Below are positions 17,195 to 27,200 of a DNA stretch of 64,000 nt, piece by piece. The notes beneath the pieces were generated by a model. That model ran no database searches and was not told the DNA's origin. It saw only the letters and a list, made by a program, of their open reading frames with translations. Numbering within the stretch: the stretch's first letter is position 1; each line of letters begins with the position of its first letter. This DNA comes from Opitutaceae bacterium TAV5 (GTDB lineage Bacteria > Verrucomicrobiota > Verrucomicrobiia > Opitutales > Opitutaceae), in the NCBI GenBank assembly GCA_000242935.3, contig CP007053.1, forward strand, positions 3,271,001 to 3,335,000. Direction: 5' to 3'. Made by a program: the position numbers and the translations under genes.

Positions 17195-19585
17195 TCAGAA
17201 CGTCCGGTAGACCTGCGTCTCGCCGGGAGCGGGCAGCGAGGCCGCCGCCGTCGCGGAGGCGGTGGCTACGACGTTGACGGGTTGTTTGCCGGGCCAGGTT
17301 TTCAGCTTTTCGAGCCAGCCGGCGGGCAGGCCGTCGCCTTCGATCTGCCACGCGTCGAGGTTGCAGCCTTGCGGGGACGGCTCCGTGCCGCGGTCGCGGT
17401 TGCGGAAATCGTAGCTCGTCATCGTCAGACCGCGATCGTTGCGGACGAGGATGCTGTCGGGGTTGCTGGTCGAGACGAGGGTCTTGCCATCCACCGAGAT
17501 CTTCCGCGCTCCCCAGGCGGTCCAGGAGCCGTCGCGCGTGACCACGGCGAATCCGTTGGGGCGTAGTCCTTCGATCACGACGTCGCCGAGCGGGGAGGAT
17601 ACGCGGACGGCGGCGAGAACATCGGGCGAGGCGGTGTTCGCGACGACGACCTGACCGGTCCAGATGCTCGCGCGCCAGCCGGCCGGGTCGATGAGGTGTC
17701 GTTGCATGCGTTCGGTGGCGGCGGGGGCGAAGACGCGGTTGAGTTCGAAGATCTGTTGCACGACCGGCGTGTAGTCCCGAATCCAGGCGGAGCGGGCGTC
17801 GTGGCCCATCGAGGCGCCGTAGAGCGCGCGGACGGCGCGGGTGGCGTCGTTGTACGTGCGGTTGTTGCCGTCGATGCCGACGATATTGGCGAAACAGTCG
17901 CCGTAAACGAGCTCCACCAGCGGCGCCCACGACACGGTCTTGTCGTTGCCGTACGAGCGGTAGTTGGGAGCCCAGTCGAAGTACGGCAGCATCTGTTCCT
18001 GGCCGTCCTCGGTGCCGTAGGTCATGTCGGGCGCGGTCTCGCGCAGCGCGGCGAAGAGTTTCAGGACGTCCTGATAAAAATGATCGCCGCCCCACGCAGG
18101 ATAGCCGGCGCGCGGGTTGAAGTCGTTGTAGGGCGCCATGGCGCCGATCACGTCCCAGAAAACGCCGGCGGCCGGACCGGTGAAGGCATGCAGCCGGGAG
18201 AGCGTGCGGACGTTGTCGGCCGTGGCGAATTTCGGCGAGGCAAGGTAGAGCCGGTTGCCACCCCAGATATCGGGCCGCAGCGGCTGGCCGCTGGCGAGGG
18301 CGACCATGTGCTCGATGTCGAAGCCGTTTTCCTCGGCGTCGTATTGTACGGGATTGAGGTGGTAGAGGATGTGACGGTTGTCTTTCCGGTTTTCCTCCTG
18401 GAACCAGGTGAACTTCGCATCGCCGCCGAGCTGGTCGCTGACGGGGAACACGGAGGGGTAGTGAGCATCGAAGCGGCCCCACCAGCCGTCGTAGCGGTAG
18501 GAGGGCCGGATATCGTAGAGCGCTTCCAGCCCGCGGGCTTCGCGCAGGGCGCGTTCGAAGGTGTGATACGGCGCGGCCATCCGCTCTTTCCGCTCGCGCG
18601 GGGCGAAGACACGTTTGCCATCCTCGAGGATGTCGAGCGCGCCGAAGCCGACGAATTTGACGATGCCTTCCCGGATGGTGTCGGCGAGTTGCGGACGGGC
18701 CTTGAGTTTGTCGGACAGTTTTTGTTTCGCCCAGGATTGGGCGCGGCCGAATTCGGCGTAGGCGACGGCGAGATCGTTGATCGGGTCGGGTGTGGCGAGC
18801 GGCCGGATGACGTAATCGTAGGGCGGTGCATAAGGAGACTGACCGGGAGTGAGGACGACCGATTCGGACCAGCCCATGCGGAAACCGCCGGCCGGACCGT
18901 GTTGGGCAAATTTCAGGAATCCGGTGGTGTCTTCGGGATAGCTGACGAGACCGTTGCCCTTGCCGTCGTGATAACCCGTCCACTGCATCCAGAGATGACC
19001 GGGGGCGGGGTGCTCCTCGTATTTGACGGCATCGGTGCGGTAGAGTTTTCCGCTGCGGTAGGGGAGGACGTACCAGGCATCGGCGGTGGCATCGAGGTTG
19101 GAAAGGGCAGCGATATTGAAGCGCAGTCCGACGGGTTCCCCGGCGTCATGATCCAGCGAATACCGGACGCGCAGGCGGTCGCCTTCGGCGGTGTCGATCC
19201 GCCAGGTGAGGTGAACGCGAACGCCTGCGGGTTTGAGGTCGTAGACGGCCTTCACACCGACACCGCGATCGTCGCGGAAGCTCGCGATCGAGACGGACCC
19301 GGCATCGGCGAGGCTCCAGGTCTTGCCGCTCCGGCCGAGCGACCAGAAGCTGCTGGTCGGGAGGTTGAGCCGCCAGGCGGCCTGGCCCCGCGCATCGAGC
19401 CGTTCGATACTGCGCATGTCGCCTCCGGCGGTGATGGTGACGCGGAGCGCATCGCCTGCGATCTCCCAGCCGTTGGCGGCGCTTCCCGTGACGGAAACGG
19501 GACCGGCCGGCAGAGGCGGAATGACAAGCGCGGCCGCAGCGAGCGACGCGAGAGCAGAAAGAACAAGGGACCTGACGGGAATCAT
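17195..19585 (-). CDS. Large secreted glycosidase-like protein (DUF6259-like)
   Basis: A 796-aa secreted protein with signal peptide (MIPVRSLVLSALASLAAAAL). The N-terminal 250 residues look like a beta-sandwich (SVTGSAANGWEIAGDALRVT). Then comes a probable TIM-barrel region with many acidic and aromatic motifs: YDGWWGRFDAHYPS, FWDVIGAMAPYNDFNPRAGY, TYGTEDGQEQMLPYFDWAP and LVELVYGDCFANIVG. The C-terminal part is another beta-rich domain. The arrangement resembles uncharacterised families such as DUF6259, often grouped with glycoside hydrolases. The catalytic residues are not identified; TEDGQEQ is a candidate. The start at 19585 is chosen for the signal peptide. Confidence 0.7.
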   Translation of the reverse strand: MIPVRSLVLSALASLAAAALVIPPLPAGPVSVTGSAANGWEIAGDALRVTITAGGDMRSIERLDARGQAAWRLNLPTSSFWSLGRSGKTWSLADAGSVSIASFRDDRGVGVKAVYDLKPAGVRVHLTWRIDTAEGDRLRVRYSLDHDAGEPVGLRFNIAALSNLDATADAWYVLPYRSGKLYRTDAVKYEEHPAPGHLWMQWTGYHDGKGNGLVSYPEDTTGFLKFAQHGPAGGFRMGWSESVVLTPGQSPYAPPYDYVIRPLATPDPINDLAVAYAEFGRAQSWAKQKLSDKLKARPQLADTIREGIVKFVGFGALDILEDGKRVFAPRERKERMAAPYHTFERALREARGLEALYDIRPSYRYDGWWGRFDAHYPSVFPVSDQLGGDAKFTWFQEENRKDNRHILYHLNPVQYDAEENGFDIEHMVALASGQPLRPDIWGGNRLYLASPKFATADNVRTLSRLHAFTGPAAGVFWDVIGAMAPYNDFNPRAGYPAWGGDHFYQDVLKLFAALRETAPDMTYGTEDGQEQMLPYFDWAPNYRSYGNDKTVSWAPLVELVYGDCFANIVGIDGNNRTYNDATRAVRALYGASMGHDARSAWIRDYTPVVQQIFELNRVFAPAATERMQRHLIDPAGWRASIWTGQVVVANTASPDVLAAVRVSSPLGDVVIEGLRPNGFAVVTRDGSWTAWGARKISVDGKTLVSTSNPDSILVRNDRGLTMTSYDFRNRDRGTEPSPQGCNLDAWQIEGDGLPAGWLEKLKTWPGKQPVNVVATASATAAASLPAPGETQVYRTF

Positions 19586-19709
19586 GATGACGAGTAGGAT
19601 GGAAGGGGGAGACCGGAAGGAGAAGAGTGCGGGCACGCGGAGCGCCGGCGGCGACGCGAGGCGTCGCGGACAGGGAGCGGAGGACGGACCGGAAGACCGA
19701 GCCGGAAGC

Positions 19710-20501
19710 CTACGGGGCGGAGCCGTGGATTTCCACCTCGTAGAGGATGCCGCCCATGGAAGCGGTGGGCCCCGGGCGGCGGCTCACGCTGGCGCCGAGG
19801 CGGAGGTTGACGTAGCGGGCGGAGCGGGGTGCGGCGACAAATTCCACCGGGGACGACCGGTCCTTCGGAATCGTGACCGAGCCGAACAGGCGGAAATCGT
19901 TGTCGGCGGGTTTGGCCGGATCGGCGAACTCGCTGGCGGTGTAGCATTCCTGTTCGCCGGCCCAGCGGTGGCCGCCCTGGTCGCGTATCCAGAGGACAAC
20001 CTTCGTCACCCGGTATCCGGCGCCGAGATCGAACAGGATGTCGAATTGTCCGGTGTTGGCGCCGGTTTCCGACACGTCGCCCCGGCTCAGCACGTTGATC
20101 CAGCCGGAGACGGGGGCGGTGGCTTGCCGGGTGCTGTCGGTGACGCCGTCGGTCAGCTCTCCCGAACGGACGGGAACGGGAGCGGCGTTGGCGCCGGTGT
20201 CGACGAGTTCTCCGTCACGGGTGAGAAGGCCGCCGCCGGCGCTGGCGTGGAGCCCTTGCGGTTTCGCGCTGTCGCCACCGCCCGGGTAAAACATGCGGGT
20301 GAAGGGCGTGATGTTTTTCCGCGAGGCATCGCCGCGCGCGAAGTACGTGTAGGCGCCGGATTCGCGGACTTCGGGACGCCGGAGGAGATTTTCGGCGGAT
20401 TGCGCGTCTGCGTTTGTGGCCTGGGCGGCAAGCAGGCCGGAGAGCAGGATGGCCGATGCAGCGGCGGCGAATGCGGTTTTTTCCCGATAGGAGAAGATCA
20501 T
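19710..20501 (-). CDS. Secreted discoidin-like protein
   Basis: A 263-aa secreted protein (signal MIFSYREKTAFAAAASAILL). The central and C-terminal parts fit a discoidin/F5-8C-like beta-sandwich: LTDGVTDSTRQATAPVSGW, FDILFDLGAGYRVTKVVLWI and VEFVAAPRSARYVNLRLGAS. Such domains often bind glycans on surfaces. It stands between the PEP-CTERM gene and the large glycosidase-like gene in cassette 1, the position held in cassettes 2 and 3 by the unrelated 240-aa family. Function is inferred only from fold type. Confidence 0.7.
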   Translation of the reverse strand: MIFSYREKTAFAAAASAILLSGLLAAQATNADAQSAENLLRRPEVRESGAYTYFARGDASRKNITPFTRMFYPGGGDSAKPQGLHASAGGGLLTRDGELVDTGANAAPVPVRSGELTDGVTDSTRQATAPVSGWINVLSRGDVSETGANTGQFDILFDLGAGYRVTKVVLWIRDQGGHRWAGEQECYTASEFADPAKPADNDFRLFGSVTIPKDRSSPVEFVAAPRSARYVNLRLGASVSRRPGPTASMGGILYEVEIHGSAP

Positions 20502-20539
20502 GATGGCACGAATGATGAGAGTGGGTTTCCGGTTCCGGG

Positions 20540-21298
20540 TCAGCGTTTCCCGGGCAGAAAACGGCGGCCGGCAACTCCGGCGAGGATGATTGCGCCGAGG
20601 CCCAGGGCCACGCTGGAGGGTTCGGGAATGGCGACGAGCGAGAAGGTGATATCGAGGCCGGGCTGGCCGTCGTTGGCGACACGATTGTAGCCGATGAAGC
20701 CCGTTTGCTGGCTTCCGCCCAGTTCGAAGCTGAAGCGATACATGACCGTGCTGATCGGTTGTCCGTCGGACAGGGCGGTAAGGGCGAGCGATTTGCCGCC
20801 GGCAAGGCTGTTGGCATTGGTGGAACCGGTGGCGGTGTCGCTGTAGATCGTTTCCCAGGTGGTGCCGTTATCCACACTGATTGCGCCCGTGAGCGTTGCC
20901 GTGGAGGTGTAGCCGCTGAAGGTCCGGAAATTGTCGGTATTGATGGTGATCGTATCCGGGGAAAATCCCTGGAGTTGTGAAAAGTCGAATGTCCAGGTGA
21001 CGTATCCGCTGGTCGCGTTCGGGCTGTACCAGCGAACACCGCTGGCTCCGGTCCCTGTCTGTTGCGGGTTCCCGCTGAAATTGAACCCGCTGTAGTCAGC
21101 GACGTTTTTTATCTGCGAGATGTTGTCGTAGGTGAAGTTGGTGTAGTGCCAGGTGTAGTTTCCATTTCCGTCGTCAACAGGTGTGGAAACAACGATGGGG
21201 GCTGCATGGGCGATGCCGGCGAGGGCGAGGCAAAATGCGAGCGTCGCCGCAATGCGGTGGTGCGAGGCGAACGGGCGCAGTACGTCTGTGTTTTTCAT
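20540..21298 (-). CDS. PEP-CTERM anchored surface protein
   Basis: A 252-aa secreted protein. It has a signal peptide after a short charged start (RIAATLAFCLALAGIAHA) and the C-terminal sorting signal IPEPSSVALGLGAIILAGVA followed by GRRFLPGKR. PEP-CTERM tails are recognised by exosortase, which leaves the protein at the cell surface or in exopolysaccharide. The body is beta-rich, with many Thr and Ser (TDNFRTFSGYTSTATLTGAI), and looks like a binding module. No exosortase gene is in the window. Confidence 0.9.
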   Translation of the reverse strand: MKNTDVLRPFASHHRIAATLAFCLALAGIAHAAPIVVSTPVDDGNGNYTWHYTNFTYDNISQIKNVADYSGFNFSGNPQQTGTGASGVRWYSPNATSGYVTWTFDFSQLQGFSPDTITINTDNFRTFSGYTSTATLTGAISVDNGTTWETIYSDTATGSTNANSLAGGKSLALTALSDGQPISTVMYRFSFELGGSQQTGFIGYNRVANDGQPGLDITFSLVAIPEPSSVALGLGAIILAGVAGRRFLPGKR

Positions 21299-21379
21299 GA
21301 TGAGCTTCTGATTTGTGGTTGGATTGGGGAAGCCGGATGGCGCGGACCGGACGCCGGTAACAGGACCGGCGTCCGTCCG

Positions 21380-22162
21380 TTACCAGTCGTATCCCCGGAA
21401 ACCGGAGGCGCCGGCGGGCGCGCTGACATAAAAGTAGTCGTGGCACACGCCCGGATCGATGTCCTTGCCGGAGGTGCCGGCGGTAATGTAGCCATCGTCC
21501 CGCACGCGTTTGATGCTGCCGTCCACGAATGAAACGTTGGCCTTGCCGTCGCCGTAGCCGCCTCGCATGCCGCCCGAGAGATTGGCGAGCAGCAAGGCGT
21601 CGGACGGGCGGGCGACGGTGCTCAGCCTGACGCCGACGAGAGGCGTGCCGGAGGTGATGGCGGAGGTCGATCCCTCGACCTGCTTTCCCGACCGTTCCCA
21701 GAGTTTCCAGAAAAAGACAAAGCGTCCGAGCCAGGGATCCGTTTCCTTGTAACTGCTGCTCGATGCGAGCAGGGCCTGGCGGGTGACGGGGCAGATCCAT
21801 GCCGGCCCGGGTTTGGGATTGGTGGTGTTGTCCGAGGGCGTCGGCAGGTAGGGTTTCATCAGGCTGGCGTGGATGAAACCGCGTCCGAGGGTATCGCCTT
21901 CCCAGCGGTTGGGCAGCGCATCGCGGTTGTCCACGGCATAGTTGAGGATGGCCACGGTGCAGGCGCGCAGGTGTGAGATGCTTTTGCTGCGGTTGGCAGC
22001 AGCGCGGGCTTTCTGGATGCCATAGAACGAAAGCGACGCGAGGATGCCGATGATCGCAATGACCGTGAGCAATTCGATCAGGGTGAATCCTCGCGCTGGT
22101 GAAGCGCAGGTGCGAGGTGAAGGGGATGCCGGGATAAACGGTGGACGGGATGTAAGGCTCAT
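21380..22162 (-). CDS. Pseudopilin-like protein (cassette 1)
   Basis: A 260-aa protein with a prepilin-type N-terminus: ARG then FTLIELLTVIAIIGILASLS, the cleavage site followed by the hydrophobic helix. The body has ANVSFVDGSIKRVRDDGY, which matches the H-X9-DG-type C-terminal feature common in Verrucomicrobiota and Planctomycetota. It ends GFRGYDW, shared in form with 36767-37492 (GLRGFDW). It is the first minus-strand gene of the cassette, 88 bp from the divergent LacI gene. Whether it forms pili, a secretion pseudopilus or a separate surface structure cannot be told from the sequence. Confidence 0.9.
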   Translation of the reverse strand: MSLTSRPPFIPASPSPRTCASPARGFTLIELLTVIAIIGILASLSFYGIQKARAAANRSKSISHLRACTVAILNYAVDNRDALPNRWEGDTLGRGFIHASLMKPYLPTPSDNTTNPKPGPAWICPVTRQALLASSSSYKETDPWLGRFVFFWKLWERSGKQVEGSTSAITSGTPLVGVRLSTVARPSDALLLANLSGGMRGGYGDGKANVSFVDGSIKRVRDDGYITAGTSGKDIDPGVCHDYFYVSAPAGASGFRGYDW

Positions 22163-22201
22163 GGGGCTTGGAATGGACTGGAAGGAGGATCGGGCCGACT
22201 C

Positions 22202-22251
22202 AGACGTGTCTTGACGACAGGAGCAATGATCCCAGCGTGTAACACGTTACA
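22202..22251 (+). promoter_or_regulatory. LacI-type promoter/operator, cassette 1
   Basis: From left to right: AGACGTGTCT (22202-22211, an inverted repeat with centre GT), TTGACG (22211-22216), GCAAT (22223-22227), 12 bp, then TAACACGTTA (22240-22249) inside the inverted repeat TGTAACACGTTACA (22238-22251). The last base is the A of the lacI start codon. The same order and 12-bp spacing recur at cassettes 2 and 3. Autorepression and control of the divergent pilin operon are the natural inference. Confidence 0.75.
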
Positions 22252-23372
22252 TGTCCTCAGGAGAATCATCCGGCAAACCCGTCCCCCCCACGATGCGTGA
22301 GCTGGCCAAATCGCTCGGATTGAGCATCGCGACGGTGTCGCGGGCCTTGCGCAACTCGCCGCATGTCTTGCCCGAAACACGGGCCCGCGTGCAGGAGGCG
22401 ATGCGGCGCACCGGCTATCGTTCGCATGCGCTCGTCAACGCGCTCATGGCGCAGGTGCGTCAACGACACCGGTTGCAGCCGACCGGGGAGGTGGTGGCCT
22501 ACCTGACGTCGCACTCGGAGGAAAACGGCTGGAAGGTGCATCCGGCGCATGTGGCGCAGATCGAGGGAGCGCGGGAGAGGGCGATGGAACTGGGGTTCAG
22601 GCTCGAGCACATGTGGCTCGGTTACAAGGGCTGCCACTCGCGGCAGGTGGCCCGGGTGCTGGCGGCGCGCGGCGTGCGCGGATCGTTGCTGGCGCCGCTT
22701 CCGGTGGATCATCATCCGCTCGAACTGGACTGGCAGCAGCATGCTGTCGTCACGCTGGGCTACTCCTGGCGTCAGACGGCGCTGCACCGGGCGGTGCACG
22801 ACAATGTGGGGCTCGCGTTTTCCTGCCATGCGCATCTGCGCGCGCTCGGTTACCGGCGCATCGGCCTGGCGCTTCAGGAAAGTGACGACAGCCGGGTGAA
22901 GCATCTCTGGCGCACCGGATTTCTCGGCGCGCAGTCGGTGCATGGCGGCGAGCCGGTGCCGCTGCTCCTGTATCCGCGTTACCGCGACGCCGGTGATTTC
23001 CTGCGCTGGTATGACGAATACCGGCCCGACGCGGTCATCAGCATCTGGCAGGATTTTCCGCTGACATGGCTGCGCGAGCACGGCGTGCGGGTGCCGGAAG
23101 ATACCGGTTATGCGACGCTCGACCTCGGGGCTGGCATGGAGGGAAAACTGGCCGGCATGCGGCAGGACAACCGGGATCTCGGCGCGTCGGCCATGGACAT
23201 GCTGGCGAGCCAGCTTTTCCGGAATGAAATCGGCATTCCAAAAACGGCTCTGGTGACGATGATCGACGGCACCTGGATCGACGGACCGACGGTGGCGCGG
23301 CAGGGCAGATCAGGCAAGCAGCGCGGCCGTGGCGCGCCCGGCCGCCCCGACATTTCCGGCGGGAACGGATGA
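22251..23372 (+). CDS. LacI-family transcriptional regulator (cassette 1)
   Basis: A 373-aa regulator with an N-terminal LacI helix-turn-helix (MRELAKSLGLSIATVSRALR) and hinge helix (VNALMAQVRQRHRLQPTG). A periplasmic-binding-protein-like sensor domain follows, with stretches shared among the three regulators (LHRAVHDNVGL, LGYRRIGLAL, LASQLFRNEIGIP). ATG 22251 is set by the operator that ends on it. The C-terminus runs 25 residues past the end of its relatives (DGPTVAR) and overlaps the convergent gene by 63 bp. It probably responds to a sugar derivative released by the enzymes of its cassette; the ligand is unknown. Confidence 0.93.
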   Translation: MSSGESSGKPVPPTMRELAKSLGLSIATVSRALRNSPHVLPETRARVQEAMRRTGYRSHALVNALMAQVRQRHRLQPTGEVVAYLTSHSEENGWKVHPAHVAQIEGARERAMELGFRLEHMWLGYKGCHSRQVARVLAARGVRGSLLAPLPVDHHPLELDWQQHAVVTLGYSWRQTALHRAVHDNVGLAFSCHAHLRALGYRRIGLALQESDDSRVKHLWRTGFLGAQSVHGGEPVPLLLYPRYRDAGDFLRWYDEYRPDAVISIWQDFPLTWLREHGVRVPEDTGYATLDLGAGMEGKLAGMRQDNRDLGASAMDMLASQLFRNEIGIPKTALVTMIDGTWIDGPTVARQGRSGKQRGRGAPGRPDISGGNG

Positions 23373-24176
23373 GGCAGTCAGCTTTTCGGCGATATCATCC
23401 GGTAACCGGGGATTGACGATGAGAGAGAGCAGCCATCCGGATTTCCGACGCGGGGAAAGGCGGACAGGCAGATCGATCCGGGCCGCTCCGCAGGTGATCC
23501 GGCTGAAGAGGACGGCGAGAGGAGAGAGGCCGTTCGGCAGGCAGAGGGGATTGCCGGAGGGACGTTGCGCGATTTGCCTCCAGGTACGGACGAGCAATTT
23601 TTCCGTCAGGACAAGGGCGTCGGGGTGGCGCACGTGGTTCTCGATGGCGTGGAGAGCGATGAGGTTGGCCGCGAAATCGTCTGCCGGAGAGGGAGTCAGG
23701 CGCAGGTCCCGCAGGCGGGCGAGGCCGTTGTGAATCAGGGAGGAATCAAAGGACATTTCACCGGCAGCGATCAGGACGAAAATTCCACGCGTATCGACCG
23801 CGTCCTTGCAGGCGAGCCCGGCTGTATCCCGGATCGTCTCGGTGACATGCTGGCACAACGGCGTGGAGAGCCGGCGATGATGCTGGTGCCAGACGAGCAG
23901 CAGGATCATGCCGAGGCTGGCGGGATCAACAGGAGTGGAGGAAGCGATCCTGCGAAGGTACGCCTGCCGGTCGAGGATGCGGCCAAGGATTGCCTCGGCT
24001 CTTCCCACGCGGGAGCGTTCAGCGGTCTCCAGCAGGGCGAGCGCGTAGTGGATCGACTCGTACGCCGTCGCGTCGGCGGCATCGCCAGTCTGCAGCAGGC
24101 AGCTGCCGGGATCGAATGTACGGTCCCAGTTATCCACAATGGCATGGAGAAGTTCCTGGCGGTGACCTTCGGTCAT
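23310..24176 (-). CDS. Unknown helical protein, cassette paralogue 2
   Basis: A 288-aa protein of the same unknown family as 15534-16388. Shared landmarks are RQELLHAIVDNWDRTFDPGS, YALALLETAERSRVGRAEAI, LLLVWHQHHRRLSTPLCQHV, HAIENHVRHP and a tail motif NPRLPDDIAEK. No signal peptide is seen. It follows the 1044-aa glycosidase-like gene by 39 bp. Its 3' end overlaps the tail of the cassette 1 LacI gene on the opposite strand. Confidence 0.8.
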   Translation of the reverse strand: MTEGHRQELLHAIVDNWDRTFDPGSCLLQTGDAADATAYESIHYALALLETAERSRVGRAEAILGRILDRQAYLRRIASSTPVDPASLGMILLLVWHQHHRRLSTPLCQHVTETIRDTAGLACKDAVDTRGIFVLIAAGEMSFDSSLIHNGLARLRDLRLTPSPADDFAANLIALHAIENHVRHPDALVLTEKLLVRTWRQIAQRPSGNPLCLPNGLSPLAVLFSRITCGAARIDLPVRLSPRRKSGWLLSLIVNPRLPDDIAEKLTASSVPAGNVGAAGRATAALLA

Positions 24177-24215
24177 GGCGAAGAATGCGTAGGCAGTTTG
24201 TAACCCGGATCCGGA

Positions 24216-27200
24216 TCAGGGTTGCAGGATTCCGTGGCCAAGGCGGTCGGCTTCGTTGGCGATGCCGTTTTTCCAGCGCAGGTAGCGCACGCGTCGTTGC
24301 CAGCGGTCGGGGCGTTGCCCGTCGTCTTCGTTGACGATGAATGAAAACCGCAACGGCAGGGGGCTGGCGGCGTCCTGCATGGAGCCAATGCCGAGTTTGT
24401 CGAACGGCACCCACGCTTCGTAGCGGGTCAGGTTGCCGGTGCGGCTGATGCGTAGCGGTGTGTCCCAGCGGCCAACAGACGCCGGACCGGTTGAACGATT
24501 GCACCAGATGGCCTGCTCGCCTTTGTCCGTCAGACCGAGGAAAAAGGTGGTGACATGGCCGGCGTGTTCGCCGGTGCCGGAGATGGCAACTTGCACGCTG
24601 TCGCCGCGGTAAAGGGCGGAGGGAGTGGATACCTGCACGTGCTTGTCGTCGATGACGTCAAAACGGAAATAGACACCGCGTCCGTCATGTGCGATACGTG
24701 CAATGGCCGATAAATCCTGCGGCCCGCGCCAGGGAGTGATGCTCGGATCGAAAGCAAACTCCACCACGTCGGATTGCCGGTCGAGCGTGATGACGGGAAG
24801 CATGGCAATGGCTTCGGCCTGTTTCGCCGAGAACGGAGTGCCGCCGGTAGCGGGCAGGCGGCGCACCGGGTATGCGCCGACAATGCGCACGGGCAGGGAG
24901 AGATGTTGCTCTCTCCACCGGAGGTCGAGCGTCATGAGGCGGTCGGCAAGCATGCCGGTGGTGGCGAGTGCAACGGGGATGTTGACGGTAAAGGGAACGG
25001 GGGATCCGGCTTCGAGCATGAAGGATCGTTCCCACTCAGGAGCGTTGGAGGTGGCGGTTGCCCCGGAGTCGCGGAGCGAGAGATGGCCCGAAGCGGCGAG
25101 CGATTGCGGTTCGCGGAAGGCGACGGGAAGTATTCCGCCATTGTCCCCGTCAACGGTGACGGACGAAGGCGCAGTCAGAAAAATGTCGTCGGGTGAACTC
25201 GCGGCGAGTTCACCGGCGTCGCCGGGCGCGCCGGTCGTGAGATAGACGGGACCGGCGCCGAGCGCGACGACGGCGGTGCGGCCAAATTGCGGTGCGGGAG
25301 CGGCGCGGCCAAACAGGTCGGTGACGGTGAGCGTCCGGCCTTCGGGAACCGTCAGCCAAAGTTGCTCACCGGTGCGACCGCTTTGCAACCAGCAGACGTA
25401 AACGAGACTGCCATCGTCGCGGCGGAATTTGAGGGCGCGGACGTTGGGCGAAAACTCGGCTTCACCGGCAGGATCGGTATTGGCGAGCTGGCGAATGAGT
25501 TCGTTGTAGGCGATGAAGGAGGGTTTGGGGCGGTTGTCGGAGGTGACGAGGCCGAAGGAGTCGTCGGCTTCGGCATCCATGTCCCAGTAATCCTGGAGCG
25601 TAAACCAGATATATAGTTCGCTGGACGGGCGTGACTTGGCGTAGGCGACTTTCTGCACGAGGGTGATCGCCTGGCGGAACCGGCCGGCGGGCGTGTAGCC
25701 GCTGCGCTCGCCGGTCTCGGAGTTGATGATACGTTTTTCGATGCCGGCCTCGCGCAGCCAGCCTTCGATTTTTTGTTGCTTGCCTTCGTAGTTTTCGAGA
25801 GAGCCGTGGGCATGGAAGGCGGCGATGTCGTAATCGCCCGCATGGTCGATGATCGTGCTGCGTGAGGTGCCGGGAATTTCGTCGGCAAGGGTGAGTCCGC
25901 CGGTGGTGAGGAGCGTGGTTTTGTTGGTGGAGCGGAAGCCGCGGCTGAAGGTGGCGAACATTTTCAGGTAGTCTTCACGCGTGCCGTGAAAGAAACCGTG
26001 GCCGACGTTTGGGCCACCGGAATCGGGTTCGTTCCAGAACTGGACGTATTTGACCGAAGGGTACTTTGTGATGAAGGCGCCGAACTCCGCGGCATGCCTT
26101 TCGAAGCGGGCGTAATCTTTAGGCGGGGTGCGGTTGTCGCGGGGATTGGTGGTCATCCAGGTGGGCAGTTCGAAGAAAGTGAACAGCAGGTCGATGCCGG
26201 CGGCCTGATAGCCGTCGAGGATGGGTTTCCAACTATCGAAATTCCAGTGACCATCACGGCCTTCAAGTCGGAAGCCGCCACCGCCGATACGGTCGGCATC
26301 GGAGCCGAGTTGCCGGGCCCATTCGAGGTGCAGCGACCGCTCGGCTTCGGTTTCCCAGATCGTCTGATCCAGCACGCCAAACCACATGGGACGGGTATTA
26401 ATGCGGCGATGGTTGGGAATAAAGACGCCGAAGGTGTCGTCGCAGGTGGCCTTGAGCGGTGTGCCCGAGGCGGTGGCCTCGAGGGTGACGTCAGCCTGCC
26501 AGGCGCCGACAGGGAGTATCCCGAGGTCGAAAATGACATCGGTGTGACCGCGGGCGGGAAGATGGAGGGGAACGGATTTTTCAAGATGGAAGACTCCTTC
26601 GGCGGTGTGCAGGCGGAGGGCAACGGTCGCGTCGAGCGGAGAGGGCAGGGCGCTGGAGGCGCGATAGACGAGGGTCACGGGTTTGCCCGGATCGTAGGCG
26701 AGGGTGCGCCCGGCATCGGGCGCCACGGGGCGGAGGGCGATCTGGTCGGCGGGCGCAAACCGCCCGGTAAAGGCGAGGTCGTCGATGAACACGCTGCCGT
26801 CGCCGGTGGCGTCGGTTTCGAGCGTCACGCGTTGGAGGTGGACGGGAAATTGTATCTGTGCCCACTCCGGAACAGTCGCGGGGCCGAGGTCGAGGCGATA
26901 CGATTTCCAGGTCGAGCCGGAGAGCTTGACGGGGGCGGTGACGAAGGATTTGCGACGGGCGTCGCGGAGGGTGAAGCGGAGCGAGGCATTGTGCCCGGCT
27001 GGATTGGCGTCGAATTCGATACCGTCAGGTGTAGCCGTGAGGAGGGTGGCTTTCACGCGTTCGAAACCGAAGCGCGCGGGCGGCATGGCCTCCGGGTCGA
27101 TGGCGAAGCGGACTTCACCGACGTAGTGACCATGGCGTTTTTCTTTTTTCGAGCTGCCAAAAAACACATCGGAAGCAAACCAGGAGCCGGGCCTTTGCCC

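Noticed and set aside
17696-19597. Plus-strand open frame opposite the 796-aa glycosidase-like gene
   Set aside because: Mirror frame of a protein with signal peptide and consistent domains; no own start context or family features.
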